This document shows positions 1-11,993 of a DNA stretch of 41,930 nt, one piece after another; position 1 is the first letter of the stretch; each line of letters begins with the position of its first letter. A program made the position numbers and the translations under genes. The stretch is from Sulfuricaulis sp. (GTDB lineage Bacteria > Pseudomonadota > Gammaproteobacteria > Acidiferrobacterales > Sulfurifustaceae). The notes beneath the pieces were generated by a model. The model was given only the letters and a program-made list of their open reading frames with translations, searched no databases and was not told where the DNA came from. The stretch lies in the NCBI GenBank assembly GCA_024654125.1, contig JANLIC010000281.1, positions 1 through 41,930 on the forward strand. The letters are read 5' to 3'.

Positions 1-1277
<1,277 letters not shown>

Positions 1278-1289
1278 CTATATGATTCT

Positions 1290-1388
1290 TGAAACCGCCG
1301 ATGAACGCTGATGAACGCAGATTAAGAAACACTGCTCGCCAACATGTGTCGTTTCTTGTGCCTTATATCTGCGTTCATCTGCGGTTCC
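1290..1388. repeat. Intergenic imperfect inverted repeat, family A (CCGCAGATGAACGCAGAT type)
   Basis: gaaaccgccgatgaacgctgatgaacgcagatt ... atatctgcgttcatctgcggttcc; the arms are near reverse complements; related copies at 7731, 10595, 25164 and 33335. Confidence 0.85.
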
Positions 1389-1396
1389 AACAATAT

Positions 1397-2578
1397 TTAA
1401 ATTTCTTCTATCACCCAACGGCCGCCGCGCTTGGCCAGTTCGCGGTCGCAACCGAACTCGGAGGCAGGCGATTTGTCTCCGGGGAGTCGCGCCACCACGC
1501 GCTCACCCTCACCGCGCAGGCGTACGATTTCACTCTGCAAGGCAATATCGTCGCCGCTCGGGGCGAGTACGCCCGTCAGGACAGAAGCTGGCGCGGTCGA
1601 GACTCGCAGCCATTGGCGCATATCCGCGCCGAAACCGGTGGCGGCACGGTCGCGTCCGAAGGCGCGACCGATGCCGTCATAGCGGCCGCCGCGCGCGAAA
1701 GCCTGTCCATGTCCCGGCACGAACGCGGAAAATACCACACCGGTATAGTAGTGATATCCGGAAAGCTCGGCCAAATCGAAATTCAATTCCGGCGCGCCGG
1801 CACGCTTAGTCACCAGGCTGGCAACCGCCTCCAACTCGTCGAGCGCGCGCATGACCGGCTTCGGCGCCTCACGCCATTGCTGGCGCGCGTGGGCCAACAC
1901 CTCCTGCCCGCCGCTGAAATCCAGCAGGCTGGCCAACATGCGCTTCGAACCCGCTGGCGCATCGATTCCCGCCAGCAGGGCCTTTACATCGCTGCTCGCC
2001 TTGCGTTGCAGCGCGTCAAACAGATCCCCTTCCTGCTCGGCGCTCAACTTAGCCTGGGCCGTCAGCCCGCGGAACACGCCGACGTGACCGAGATCGAAAT
2101 GCGCATCGCGGATATCCGCCAGGCGCAGCGCCTCGATCATGAGACCCAGTATTTCAGCGTCGGCTTCCGGGCCGGCGTGACCGAAGAGCTCGGCTCCGAG
2201 CTGCAGCGGCTCGCGCGAACCGCCGAAACCGTCCGGTTGCGTGCGCAACACCGAGCCCATGTAGCATAGGCGCGTCGGTGCGCCGCGCTTGAGGTAATGT
2301 GCGTCGATGCGTGCCGCCTGCGGCGTCATGTCCGGGCGCACGCCCATGAGACGTCCGGTCAGGTGATCCGTGAACTTGAACGTCTGCAAATCCAGGTCGC
2401 GGCTGGCGCCGATCAACAACGATTCCAGATACTCAATCAGCGGCGGCATCACGAATTCATAACCCCAGGAGACAAACAGGTCGAGCAGCCGGCGACGCAG
2501 AGTTTCCACGCGCCGGGCTTCGGCGGGCAGGATTTCTTCGACGCCATCGGGCAGCAGCCAGCGTTCTTTGTTTGACAT
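1397..2578 (-). CDS. hisZ: ATP phosphoribosyltransferase regulatory subunit (HisZ)
   Basis: MSNKERWLLPDGVEEILPAEARRVETLRRRLLDLFVSWGYEFVMPPLIEYLESLL...; HisRS-like fold motifs; sits next to purA. Confidence 0.93.
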   Translation of the reverse strand: MSNKERWLLPDGVEEILPAEARRVETLRRRLLDLFVSWGYEFVMPPLIEYLESLLIGASRDLDLQTFKFTDHLTGRLMGVRPDMTPQAARIDAHYLKRGAPTRLCYMGSVLRTQPDGFGGSREPLQLGAELFGHAGPEADAEILGLMIEALRLADIRDAHFDLGHVGVFRGLTAQAKLSAEQEGDLFDALQRKASSDVKALLAGIDAPAGSKRMLASLLDFSGGQEVLAHARQQWREAPKPVMRALDELEAVASLVTKRAGAPELNFDLAELSGYHYYTGVVFSAFVPGHGQAFARGGRYDGIGRAFGRDRAATGFGADMRQWLRVSTAPASVLTGVLAPSGDDIALQSEIVRLRGEGERVVARLPGDKSPASEFGCDRELAKRGGRWVIEEI

Positions 2579-2599
2579 GAATATACCGTTACAGATTGT

Positions 2600-2743
2600 T
2601 GAGGCCCCTGAAAAACAAGCGGTTTGGCTTTAGACGTGGCGCGGTGTCGTCGAGCAGCGCCGCGTACACGCCAGTACGTGAGCCGCGCAGACAAGCCGCA
2701 ACGAAGTATAAAGGCAAAGCGCGCAGTTTTTCAGGGGTCTCAG
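2600..2743. mobile_element. MITE-like element with terminal inverted repeats
   Basis: Left end tgaggcccctgaaaaac, right end gtttttcaggggtctca (16/17 inverted match), with further imperfect arm pairing; about 144 bp; no transposase ORF. Confidence 0.65.
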
Positions 2744-2932
2744 TTAGCGGTTGACGATGTACAGCAAAACCACACCGATCAGCATGCTGGTCAGGCCCGC
2801 GAAGCGCAGCTGAGAATCGCTCAGCTGGTGAACCGCCGTCAGGGCCTTGCGCACGCCGTCCGGGCTGAGAAAGGGTAAAACACCCTCCAGTATCAGCAGC
2901 AGCGCCAGCGCAATCCACAGTTCATGCCACAT
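2744..2932 (-). CDS. DUF2065 (YjeT-like) small membrane protein
   Basis: 62 aa MWHELWIALALLLILEGVLPFLSPDGVRKALTAVHQLSDSQLRFAGLTSMLIGVVLLYIVNR; located next to hflC. Confidence 0.85.
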   Translation of the reverse strand: MWHELWIALALLLILEGVLPFLSPDGVRKALTAVHQLSDSQLRFAGLTSMLIGVVLLYIVNR

Positions 2933-2953
2933 AGCCGGACCGGGCCATGGGGA

Positions 2954-3823
2954 CTAGCGGGTGGATTTCTTCATGTAGCGGAAGAAATCCGAGCTCGGGT
3001 CCACGATCAAGATATCTTCTTTACTCTTGAAGCTTTCCTTGTAGGCATTGAGGCTGCGATACAGTGAATAGAACTCGGGCGCGCGACTGTAGGCCTTGCC
3101 GTATATCTCAGTCGCCCTGGCGTCGCCTTCGCCACGGGTGCGCTCGGCCTTGCCATAGGCCTCGGCCAGCAGGATATCGCGCTGGCGTTCGGAATTCGAG
3201 CGGATCTTCTCGGCGGCTTCCGCGCCCTGCGCACGCAATTCATTGGCGATGCGCGAGCGCTCGGCCTTCATGCGCTGATAAACCGATTGACTGACCTCAG
3301 CCGGCAGGTCCACGCGCTGAATGCGTACGTCAACGACGACAATCCCGAATTTACGCGCCTCGCGGTCGGTGTTTTCGGTCAGAATCTCCATAATCTTGTG
3401 CCGGTCAGCGGAAATGACCTTCTGCACCTCGCGCTTGCCGAATTCATCGCGCAACCCGCTGTTGACGACCTGTTCCAGGCGCCGCCGGGCGTCCAATTCC
3501 TGGCCGCCGACCGTCAGATAATACTTGAGCGCGTCTTCGATACGCCATTTGACGAAAGAATCCACCACCACATATTTCTTTTCCTTGGTCAGGAACGGCT
3601 GTGGGTCCGCATCCAGGGTCAGTATGCGCGAATCGAAAAAGCGCGCCTCGTCGAGAAACGGCGTCTTGAAGTGCAGGCCCGGCACATCATCGAAGCGCAG
3701 CACCTGGCCGAAGCGGACGATGATGACTTTTTCCCGCTCGTCCACCATATAAACGGCGGACTTCGCCGTAATAAATACCAGCAAAAGAATACCGAGCAGC
3801 GCGAGCAATTTGGTCTGGTTCAT
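2954..3823 (-). CDS. hflC: Protease modulator HflC (SPFH/band 7)
   Basis: MNQTKLLALLGILLLVFITAKSAVYMVDEREKVIIVRFGQV...; paired with hflK. Confidence 0.94.
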   Translation of the reverse strand: MNQTKLLALLGILLLVFITAKSAVYMVDEREKVIIVRFGQVLRFDDVPGLHFKTPFLDEARFFDSRILTLDADPQPFLTKEKKYVVVDSFVKWRIEDALKYYLTVGGQELDARRRLEQVVNSGLRDEFGKREVQKVISADRHKIMEILTENTDREARKFGIVVVDVRIQRVDLPAEVSQSVYQRMKAERSRIANELRAQGAEAAEKIRSNSERQRDILLAEAYGKAERTRGEGDARATEIYGKAYSRAPEFYSLYRSLNAYKESFKSKEDILIVDPSSDFFRYMKKSTR

Positions 3824-5031
3824 GGCGTCCCCCGCGTGCGCAGATCGGAACGGCCACGGTTGGCGCCAGCTTTCGCCGCTTCAGCCGCTGTCGCGTCGGC
3901 CTCCGTGAGCGGCGGAACAAACGGCACCGTGGCGGCCGCCGGGCCCATCGGCACGAGCCTGTCAAGCGGCAGATAAATCAAATTGTTGCCGGCTTTCTGG
4001 TCTATGAATATCGTGGTGGTGCTGGACAATACCTGCTCCATGGTTTCCAGGTACAGGCGCTCACGTGTCACGTTGGGCGCCTTCATGTATTCGTTGGCGA
4101 TCTGACTGAACCGGCGTGCATCGCCGTCGGCGCGCGCAATCACGCTCGCCTTGTAGCCTTCGGCTTCCTGTATCAGGCGCGCGGCGCCGCCGCGCGCGCG
4201 CGGGATGACATCGTTCGCGTAGGCCTCGGCCTCGTTCTTCAGACGCTGCTCGTCTTCACGCGCCTTCACGGCGTCGTCAAACGCCGGCTTGACCTCATCC
4301 GGGGGTTGCGCCTTCTGGGTTTCCACCGTCACGATGTGCACGCCGATCTTGTAACGGTCCAGTATCTGCTGCAACAAATCGCGCGCACTGCGCGACACCT
4401 GATCGCGCCCTTCGGTCAGGGCGAAATCCAGCGTGCTTTTGCCGACCACCTCGCGCACCGCCGATTCGGTGGCCTGGCCGATGGTGGTTTCGACGTCGCG
4501 AACATTGAAGAGATAATCGGCGGCGTCCTTGATCTTGTATTGCACGGCAAATTCGATGTCGATGATGTTTTCGTCTTCCGTCAGCATCAGGGCTTCCTTC
4601 GGCACCTTGGTCTTGCCGCCGCTGCGCGCATTGCTGCGGTAGCCGATCTCGATGTTGGACACCTTTTCCACGTTGACCTTCTCGACGCTCTCCAGGGGCA
4701 TCGGCAGGTGCCAGCGCAGGCCGGCCTCAGTGATCTCCGCTTGCTTGCCGAAACGCAGCACGACACCACGCTCGCCCTGATTGACGATGTAAAAACCGGT
4801 GAGCAGCCAGACACCCAGTGCGACCACGACGATCAGGCCGAAACTGAATCCGCTGGCGCGGCCTCCTCCCGTCCCACCGCCTCCCCCGCCGAACAGGCCG
4901 CCAAACAGGCCGGCGAACTTCTGCTGGATGTTCTTTACGATGCGGTCGATGTCCGGTCCGCCAGCGCCGGGTTTGCGGCGCTGACTCCACGGATCTTTAT
5001 CGCCGGACTTGCCGGGTTCATTCCATGCCAT
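3820..5031 (-). CDS. hflK: Protease modulator HflK
   Basis: MAWNEPGKSGDKDPWSQRRKPGAGGPDID... Gly-rich N-terminus and SPFH domain; start overlaps hflC. Confidence 0.94.
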   Translation of the reverse strand: MAWNEPGKSGDKDPWSQRRKPGAGGPDIDRIVKNIQQKFAGLFGGLFGGGGGGTGGGRASGFSFGLIVVVALGVWLLTGFYIVNQGERGVVLRFGKQAEITEAGLRWHLPMPLESVEKVNVEKVSNIEIGYRSNARSGGKTKVPKEALMLTEDENIIDIEFAVQYKIKDAADYLFNVRDVETTIGQATESAVREVVGKSTLDFALTEGRDQVSRSARDLLQQILDRYKIGVHIVTVETQKAQPPDEVKPAFDDAVKAREDEQRLKNEAEAYANDVIPRARGGAARLIQEAEGYKASVIARADGDARRFSQIANEYMKAPNVTRERLYLETMEQVLSSTTTIFIDQKAGNNLIYLPLDRLVPMGPAAATVPFVPPLTEADATAAEAAKAGANRGRSDLRTRGTP

Positions 5032-5087
5032 GATTTATCTCTAGGGCTGATATTGCGCGATATTCCACAAAGAGCGGCATTTTAGGG

Positions 5088-6401
5088 TCAGGACCCGGTA
5101 GGAGCAAGAACGGATTCGTTCTCCGAAATCATAAATGACTCGCGAAAATCGCGCTGCTGCCGCAACCAGGCGAATTGGGCGGGTTCCAGTGCCAGGTCGA
5201 GCACCCAGCCGCCGGACTCCAGTGCCGTTTCTCGCATGACATCGAAGCGGTCATACAGGGCGGCGCGCAGGCGTCCAGCCTCGGGCGGAAGAATCAGGCG
5301 GTGGTGCTGCCGTTGGAGGCGAAAATGATCCGCCAGTGCCAGCAACAACAGGTCCATGCCCGCGCCGGTGCGCGCCGAAACCCACACACGCAGGATCTTC
5401 CCGCCGGCATCGCGCTCGAAACGCGGCGCTTCGCCGGTCACATCGATCTTGTTGAACACCGTGATTTGCGGGATCGAAAGCGCGTTGATTTCGGCGAGCA
5501 CATTGTTCACCTGCCGAATCTGCTCGAGCCGATCGGGACTGGCAGCATCCACGACGTGCAGCAGTACATCCGCCTCGGCCACCTCCTCCAACGTCGATTT
5601 GAAAGCCGCCACCAGGTCGTGCGGCAGCCGTCGGATGAAACCGACGGTATCGCCGAGAATCACCGAGGCCTTGCCCGGGAGTTCGATGCGCCGCATGGTG
5701 GGGTCGAGCGTGGCGAACAACTGGTCGGCCGCATACACGGTGGCAGAAGTCAGCCGGTTGAACAGCGATGACTTGCCGGCGTTGGTGTAACCGACCAGGG
5801 AAACCGTGGGGATGGGTACCTTGTGCCGCGCCCGGCGCCGGCTGCGGCGCTGGACGGTCACCTGTTCCAGGCGTTCGTTAAGTTTCTTGATGCGGTCACG
5901 AATCAGGCGGCGGTCCACTTCCAGCTGCGTTTCGCCGGGACCGCGCAAGCCGATACCACCTTTTTGCCGTCCCAAGTGAGTCCAGCCTCGTACCAGGCGC
6001 GTGGACAAGTGCTCGAGCTGGGCCAGTTCGACCTGCAATTTGCCTTCGGCGGAGTGCGCACGCTGGGCAAAGATATCCAGGATCAAGCCGGTGCGGTCCA
6101 GCACGCGGCAACAGGTGATCTTTTCGAGATTGCGTTCTTGGGCGGGAGATAGATCGTGGTTGACGAGTACTAAATCAGCGTGCTCGCGCGCCACGGCATC
6201 CCGGATTTCTTCGGCTTTGCCCTTGCCCACGAAAGTTGCTGCATCTGGCACTTGCCGGCTACCCAAAATAGTTCCGCAGACCTCCGCGCCAGCGGATACT
6301 GCCAACAAGCGCAATTCCTCCAACGCCTCCGGTTCAAGCCGTCCCGACAGACGCAACTGCACCAGCAGGGCGCGTTCTCGCACCCCGGATGCCGTTGTCA
6401 T
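5088..6401 (-). CDS. hflX: Ribosome-associated GTPase HflX
   Basis: G1 motif GYTNAGKSSLFN, DTVGFIRRLPHDLVAAFKSTLEE, NKID; located between hfq and hflK. Confidence 0.94.
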   Translation of the reverse strand: MTTASGVRERALLVQLRLSGRLEPEALEELRLLAVSAGAEVCGTILGSRQVPDAATFVGKGKAEEIRDAVAREHADLVLVNHDLSPAQERNLEKITCCRVLDRTGLILDIFAQRAHSAEGKLQVELAQLEHLSTRLVRGWTHLGRQKGGIGLRGPGETQLEVDRRLIRDRIKKLNERLEQVTVQRRSRRRARHKVPIPTVSLVGYTNAGKSSLFNRLTSATVYAADQLFATLDPTMRRIELPGKASVILGDTVGFIRRLPHDLVAAFKSTLEEVAEADVLLHVVDAASPDRLEQIRQVNNVLAEINALSIPQITVFNKIDVTGEAPRFERDAGGKILRVWVSARTGAGMDLLLLALADHFRLQRQHHRLILPPEAGRLRAALYDRFDVMRETALESGGWVLDLALEPAQFAWLRQQRDFRESFMISENESVLAPTGS

Positions 6402-6408
6402 GGCAGGA

Positions 6409-6678
6409 TTATTCGTTTCCAGGGCCCTTCGAAGTGTCGATGGCTTCCATACCCTCGATATGAAATTTCACCGGACGACTGGGCACCACCGTGGAGATGG
6501 CGTGTTTGTAAATCATCTGGCTCACGGAATTCTTGAGCAGTACCACAAACTGATCGAAGGACTCGATCTGTCCCTGCAATTTGATGCCGTTGACCAGAAA
6601 GATGGATACGGGGACATGTTCCTTGCGTAAAACGTTAAGGAAAGGGTCTTGTAGTGCTTGCCCTTTTTGTTGGCTCAT
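6409..6678 (-). CDS. hfq: RNA chaperone Hfq
   Basis: [70 protein letters not shown], canonical Sm1/Sm2 motifs. Confidence 0.97.
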   Translation of the reverse strand: MSQQKGQALQDPFLNVLRKEHVPVSIFLVNGIKLQGQIESFDQFVVLLKNSVSQMIYKHAISTVVPSRPVKFHIEGMEAIDTSKGPGNE

Positions 6679-6766
6679 GACAGTTCTCCTGTTCTTATGT
6701 TCGTCGTGCCTTGCGGCATTTTTGGTTGTCCGGTCTCAATCCTGACCGGTTAGTAATAGTATAACC

Positions 6767-7717
6767 TCAGACCGAACCCTGTTGACGGATCATTACCCTT
6801 AAATAGTCCTGACTTTCACTCAACGGGATCGAATTACTGCTGTCAAAGGCCTTTAATTCAGGATAACTGCGCAGCCAGGTGATCTGTCGCTTGGCAAATT
6901 GGCGCGTCGCTGCCAGCGCCTGCTCGATCATTTCACTATAGTTGATCTTTGCGGTCAAGTATTCCCATATCTGCCGATATCCCACGGTACGAATCGACGG
7001 CATCGAAGCTTTGAGATCGCCGCGTGCATAAAGTTTCTCAACCTCCGGCAAAAACCCCTGTTCGAGCATGGCGTGGAAACGCTGCTCAATTCGAGCGTGC
7101 AATGGCGCCCTGTCCTGCGGCCATAACGCAATTTTTATAAGACGATATGGCAGTGAAACTCGATGTTTTGCGGAGGCCAGTTCGCTCAAAGACTGGCCGG
7201 TGAGTTCGTAAATTTCCAGTGCACGCTGGATGCGCTGGGCATCGTTCGGATGGATTCGTTTCGCGGATTGAGCATCAACTTCCTTGAGCCTCCGATGCAA
7301 TTCTTCCCAGCCCTTCCGCGCAGCCTCGGCACTCAAGCGTTCGCGGATTTCAGGATCGGCGGACGGCAGGTCGGAAAGCCCGAATTCCAGCGCATGAAAA
7401 TAGAACATGGTACCGCCAACCAATAGCGGTATTTTACCGGCGCGCGTGATGGCCTCCATCTCGCGCGCGGCATCAGTACAGAATTCCGCTGCGGAATAGG
7501 CTTGCGCCGGGTCGCGGATATCGATCAAACGATGTGGCGCACGTGCCTGTTCTGCGGTCGTCGGTTTGGCGGTGCCAATGTCCAAGCCGCGATACACCTG
7601 CGAGGAATCGACGCTGATGATTTTCACCGGAAACGCGTCGTGCAACTCAAGCGCAAGCGCGGTCTTCCCCCCCGCTGTCGGGCCCATCAGAAAAATAGCG
7701 GGGGGATGATCGGCCAT
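6767..7717 (-). CDS. miaA: tRNA dimethylallyltransferase MiaA
   Basis: [18 protein letters not shown]-loop, [19 protein letters not shown]; upstream of hfq in the usual order. Confidence 0.95.
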   Translation of the reverse strand: MADHPPAIFLMGPTAGGKTALALELHDAFPVKIISVDSSQVYRGLDIGTAKPTTAEQARAPHRLIDIRDPAQAYSAAEFCTDAAREMEAITRAGKIPLLVGGTMFYFHALEFGLSDLPSADPEIRERLSAEAARKGWEELHRRLKEVDAQSAKRIHPNDAQRIQRALEIYELTGQSLSELASAKHRVSLPYRLIKIALWPQDRAPLHARIEQRFHAMLEQGFLPEVEKLYARGDLKASMPSIRTVGYRQIWEYLTAKINYSEMIEQALAATRQFAKRQITWLRSYPELKAFDSSNSIPLSESQDYLRVMIRQQGSV

Positions 7718-7730
7718 AAATAATTACTTT

Positions 7731-7811
7731 AACCGCAGATGAACGCAGATAAAAACAAATATAGATTCTTCTTTTAAATTTTAACTTCTATCTGCACTTA
7801 TCTGCGGTTCC
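7731..7811. repeat. Family A intergenic inverted repeat
   Basis: aaccgcagatgaacgcagataaaaac ... tatctgcacttatctgcggttc. Confidence 0.85.
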
Positions 7812-7817
7812 AGAATA

Positions 7818-9314
7818 TTAGCCTTTTGACTCTGGTCGCATGTGCGGGAACAGGAGCACATCGCGGATTGAAGGTGAATCGGTGAGCAACATCACCAACC
7901 GATCGATGCCGATACCCTCGCCCGCCGTCGGCGGCATGCCGTGTTCCAGCGCGCGGATGTAGTCTTCGTCGAAATGCATGGCCTCTTCGTCGCCGGCTTC
8001 CTTTTCCGCCACCTGCTTGCGGAAGCGCTCGGCCTGATCCTCGGCGTCGTTCAGCTCGGAGAACCCGTTGGCAATTTCGCGACCGCCGACGAAAAATTCG
8101 AAACGATCGGTGATGGCGGGGTCTTTGTCATTGCGGCGTGCCAGCGGCGAAACTTCCGTCGGATAGGAAGTGATGAAGGTCGGGTCTTTCAGTTTGGCCT
8201 CGACCGTTTTCTCGAAAATTTCCAGTTGCAGCTTGCCGGTTCCATAGCTTGGCTTCACCGCGATTTCCATGCTCCCGGCAATCTTGCGCAAGGCCTCCAC
8301 CGAATTCAGCTCAGAATCTTTCAGCTCTGTGTTGAATTGCAGAATAGATTCCTTCATCGTCATGCGGCGAAAACGCTTACTGAAATCGTACTGCTCGCCC
8401 TGGTAGGTAATGGTTTCACTGCCCAGCACTTCTTTGGCGAGTCCGCGCATCATCTTTTCCGTGAGGTTCATCAGGTCCTGGTAGTCGGCAAAGGCCTGAT
8501 AGAACTCGAGCATGGTGAATTCCGGATTGTGGCGCGTGGACAGGCCCTCGTTGCGGAAATTGCGGTTGATCTCGTAGACTTTCTCAATGCCGCCGACGAT
8601 CAGGCGCTTGAGATACAGCTCCGGCGCCACGCGCAGGTACAGCCCCATGTCGAGCGCGTGATGGTGGGTCACGAACGGGCGCGCCGCCGCGCCGCCCGGG
8701 ATCGCCTGCATCATTGGGGTTTCGACCTCGAGATAGCCACGCGTATCCAGGAAATTTCGGATATACCGGATAATGGCGGTGCGCGTACCGAAGGTCTTGC
8801 GCACCACTTCGTTCATGATGAGATCGAGATAGCGCTGGCGGTACCGGGTCTCAGTATCCGTCAGGCCGTGGAATTTCTCCGGCAGCGGCCGCAAAGCCTT
8901 GGCCAGCAGTCGCACACTGTCCACCTTGACCGACAGTTCGCCGGTTTTGGTTTTGAAAAGCCCCCCCTCGGCGCCGACGATGTCGCCAATGTCCCATTTC
9001 TTGAACTCCTCGTAGATCTGCTCGCCCACGGAATCAAGCTTTACATAAAGCTGAATACGTCCGGACATGTCCTGCAGGTCGCAGAAACTCGATTTGCCGT
9101 GCCCGCGACGCGTCATCATTCGCCCGGCCACCTTGACCCGGACTTTGCGGGTTTCGATTTCGGCCGGATCCTTTTCGCCGTATTCGGCGTGCAGCTCGCC
9201 GGCGATGACGTTGCGCCGGAAATCGTTGGGGAAGGCATTGCCCAGCTGGCGCCACTCGGCGAGTTTGGAACGCCGCTGAGCGATCTGTTCGTTCTCGTCT
9301 AGGTCGTCAGACAT
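7818..9314 (-). CDS. lysS: Lysyl-tRNA synthetase, class II
   Basis: Class II aaRS motifs ([55 protein letters not shown]). Confidence 0.96.
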   Translation of the reverse strand: MSDDLDENEQIAQRRSKLAEWRQLGNAFPNDFRRNVIAGELHAEYGEKDPAEIETRKVRVKVAGRMMTRRGHGKSSFCDLQDMSGRIQLYVKLDSVGEQIYEEFKKWDIGDIVGAEGGLFKTKTGELSVKVDSVRLLAKALRPLPEKFHGLTDTETRYRQRYLDLIMNEVVRKTFGTRTAIIRYIRNFLDTRGYLEVETPMMQAIPGGAAARPFVTHHHALDMGLYLRVAPELYLKRLIVGGIEKVYEINRNFRNEGLSTRHNPEFTMLEFYQAFADYQDLMNLTEKMMRGLAKEVLGSETITYQGEQYDFSKRFRRMTMKESILQFNTELKDSELNSVEALRKIAGSMEIAVKPSYGTGKLQLEIFEKTVEAKLKDPTFITSYPTEVSPLARRNDKDPAITDRFEFFVGGREIANGFSELNDAEDQAERFRKQVAEKEAGDEEAMHFDEDYIRALEHGMPPTAGEGIGIDRLVMLLTDSPSIRDVLLFPHMRPESKG

Positions 9315-9360
9315 TTAATTAATAAATCAAATAGTTATATATGTTTAACAAAGTTATGCA

Positions 9361-10468
9361 TTAACTAGATATCAGCCCGCTTTTTAGGCTGGCATCAATA
9401 AACTTGTCGAGATCTCCATTCAACACCGCCTCAGGATTGCCGCTCTCGATCCCCGTCCGCAAATCCTTCACGCGCGATTGGTCGAGCACGTACGATCGGA
9501 TCTGGTGGCCCCACTCAATGTCCGACTTGCTGTCCTCCAGCTTCTGCTTTTCCTTGTTGCGCGCCTGTAATTCGCGCTCAAATATCTTGGATTTCAACAT
9601 CGCCATGGCCGCTGCCCGATTGCGATGCTGGGAGCGGTCAGACTGGCATTGAACCACAATCCCGGTTGGAATGTGTGTGATGCGAATCGCGGAGTCGGTG
9701 CGGTTGACGTGCTGCCCGCCGGCGCCACTGGCGCGGTAGGTGTCGATACGCAGATCGGCCGGATTGATGGCCACCTCCACGTTTTCCTCGACTTCCGGAT
9801 AGGCAAAAACCGAGGCGAATGAGGTATGGCGGCGGTTGCCGGAGTCGAACGGGGATTTACGCACCAGGCGATGCACGCCGGTTTCCGTGCGCAGGTAGCC
9901 ATAAGCGTAGGGGCCGCTGAATTTGACCGTGGCGCTCTTGATGCCGGCCACCTCTGCCTCGGAGATTTCCAGAACTTCGGTTTTGAATCCGCGCCGGTCA
10001 CCCCACATCAGGTACATGCGCAGCAGCATGTTGGCCCAATCCTGCGCTTCGGTGCCACCCGACCCCGATTGGACATCCAGAAAGGCATTATTGGCATCCA
10101 TCTCGCCCGAGAACATGCGACGAAACTCAAGCCCGGCCAGCTCATTTTCCAGTTTCTCGAGGTCGCCGGCCACGGAAGCGGCGACGTCAGCATCGCCTTC
10201 GTCGCGCGCCAGTTCCAGCAATTCGCGTGAATGGGCGAGTTCGGTGTGCAGGCGCGTGAGCGTACCGACTTCGGATTCGAGTTTGGCGCGCTCGCGGCCG
10301 AGTTCCTGTGCGCGCTGAGGATTATTCCAAAGTTCGGGTTGTTCGAGTTCGCGTTGAACTTCGGTCAAACGCTGCTGCTTGGTGTCGAAGTCAAAGATAC
10401 CCCCGTAAGACCTGGGACCGGTCGTGCAGATCGCGCAGCTTGTTGAATAGCGGGTTGAGGTCTTCCAT
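9361..10468 (-). CDS. prfB: Peptide chain release factor 2, with programmed +1 frameshift
   Basis: Reverse strand: ATGGAAGACCTCAACCCGCTATTCAACAAG...TTACGGGGGTATCTTTGAC, i.e. [28 protein letters not shown], then +1 frame DFDTKQQRL...; contains [18 protein letters not shown]. In-frame UGA at 10391-10393. Confidence 0.95.
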
Positions 10469-10594
10469 GGGTTTTGTGCCCGAATAAATTTAGTAACTTT
10501 AGTTCTAGTAATCAGATTTTTACGGATTCTTGCTAAGATACTTTTTAAATACAAAATTGTCCAGAAGCCACCTCAAAAACAAAAAAGACAAAGC

Positions 10595-10700
10595 AACCGC
10601 AGATGAACACGGATGATGAATGAAGATAAACGCAGATTTGCCACAGGAATTATTGATTTTATCTGCGTTCATCCTAATAAAATCTGCGTTACTCTGCGGA
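10595..10700. repeat. Family A intergenic inverted repeat, longer and less regular copy
   Basis: aaccgcagatgaacacggatgatgaatgaagataaacgcagattt ... ttttatctgcgttcatcctaataaaatctgcgttactctgcgg. Confidence 0.75.
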
Positions 10701-10722
10701 TGAAGATATTTTGGGATAGGCT

Positions 10723-11283
10723 CTAGGCAACCTTCACGCCCAGGATCTCCCCCACTGCTTTCTTGAACAGCTTGATCGCCTCGAGCGCCTCAATGTCCAC
10801 TACCTGCTCCAGCACCCACTTGCTGTCGGTCTGCTCCATGGCGATGGATACCTTCAGACCCAGATAGCGCAACACCGAGTAGCTCGGGTCGCGGCCATTG
10901 AATTCCATCTCTGAATAATCGGCAAGGCGGGCGTTCAAGGTGGTCACGAATTCCTCCGCGTACCGGCCCTCACCGACAAACTCCGCCAGGTTGACCGAGG
11001 TGATGCGCGCCGTGTGCTTGCCGAGCGCGTTGATGAAGCGGCCGCGCTCCTCTTCGGTCAGCTGTCCGTAGACAATACGATCCGCGATCTGAATCAGAAA
11101 AGCGATGAATTCAGTGATCACCGCGGCCACCTGGCGATCGCCGCCCATGGCATAACCCTCTTTTTCCATGTGGCGCGCGGTCTCCTGCGCGATGCGCCAG
11201 ATGTTGGTGGCGACCACGCTGGCGCGGTCTTCCAGCGTCTTGGGGCCTTTCTTGCGGAATTTCGTTTTAAGACGAATTGCCAT
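10723..11283 (-). CDS. Conserved hypothetical protein
   Basis: ORF from internal Met (MAIRLKTKFRKKGPKTLEDRASVVATNIWRIAQETARHMEKEGYAMGGDRQ...); no family recognised. Confidence 0.75.
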   Translation of the reverse strand: MAIRLKTKFRKKGPKTLEDRASVVATNIWRIAQETARHMEKEGYAMGGDRQVAAVITEFIAFLIQIADRIVYGQLTEEERGRFINALGKHTARITSVNLAEFVGEGRYAEEFVTTLNARLADYSEMEFNGRDPSYSVLRYLGLKVSIAMEQTDSKWVLEQVVDIEALEAIKLFKKAVGEILGVKVA

Positions 11284-11411
11284 GGCGCGCATTATAAGGG
11301 AGATTCAGCGCGGCAAGGAATTACGCAGATACCGCACGGAATGTCCGTTATGCTTCGCGCGTGCCGCGCGTCTCTGGCAATATAGTGGATTAACTGTCAG
11401 GGAGCTTTGCT

Positions 11412-11840
11412 ATGTCGGAATTGGATATGAATCTCGCCAGCGGTATTTCCGCCTTTGAGGCCAAGGAGTTTTCCAAGGCATTCAAATTTCTCTCGCCACT
11501 GGCGGAAACCGGAAATGCCCTGGCGCAATATCGCCTCGCCGTCATGTATCAGAACGGTCTCGGACACGTGCGCAATGAGATGATGGCGCTCAAGTGGATG
11601 CGCGCCGCGGCCGAACAAGGCGACGCGCTGGCCCAGCACGGCCTGGGATTCATGTACATGCAGGGTGAATGCGCGCCGAAAAACGAAAAGCAGGCGGCCG
11701 AATGGTTCCGCCGCGCCGCCGAACAGGGGCTGGCTGGATCACAAATGACGCTGGGGATGCTCTACGAGCAGGGCGTCGGCGTGGAGAAGAACGAGTCCGA
11801 AGCCCGCAAGTGGTATGAAAAGGCGCAGAAAAATTCGTGA
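11412..11840 (+). CDS. Sel1-repeat (SLR/TPR-like) protein
   Basis: Tandem repeats ALAQYRLAVMYQNGLG / ALAQHGLGFMYMQGE / AGSQMTLGMLYEQGVGVEKNESEARKWYEKA. Confidence 0.88.
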   Translation: MSELDMNLASGISAFEAKEFSKAFKFLSPLAETGNALAQYRLAVMYQNGLGHVRNEMMALKWMRAAAEQGDALAQHGLGFMYMQGECAPKNEKQAAEWFRRAAEQGLAGSQMTLGMLYEQGVGVEKNESEARKWYEKAQKNS

Positions 11841-11842
11841 GG

Positions 11843-11993
11843 GTAGCGGCCCAGTGCCCGAGGCGAAAGGGCGACTCCCTTCCGAGGCGAAGCTCCTTCG
11901 ATGGGAGTTCGCCGGGCCGCTACAAGGAACTGAGTTGATTGAGTCGCCTGGCCGCCACCGCCGAAAGAGTTCACGCCTCGTGCGGTGGCGGCC
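11843..11993. repeat. Two adjacent GC-rich inverted repeats
   Basis: gtagcggccc...gggccgctac (to 11923) and ggccgccaccgc (11950-11961) / gcggtggcggcc (11982-11993), a perfect 12-bp stem. Confidence 0.65.

Noticed and set aside
1289-2269. 326-aa plus-strand ORF
   Set aside because: Antisense to hisZ and begins inside a repeat; the hisZ frame has clear homology features.
7941-9302. 453-aa plus-strand ORF
   Set aside because: Antisense shadow of lysS in GC-rich DNA; His/Leu/Phe-rich composition typical of a reverse frame.
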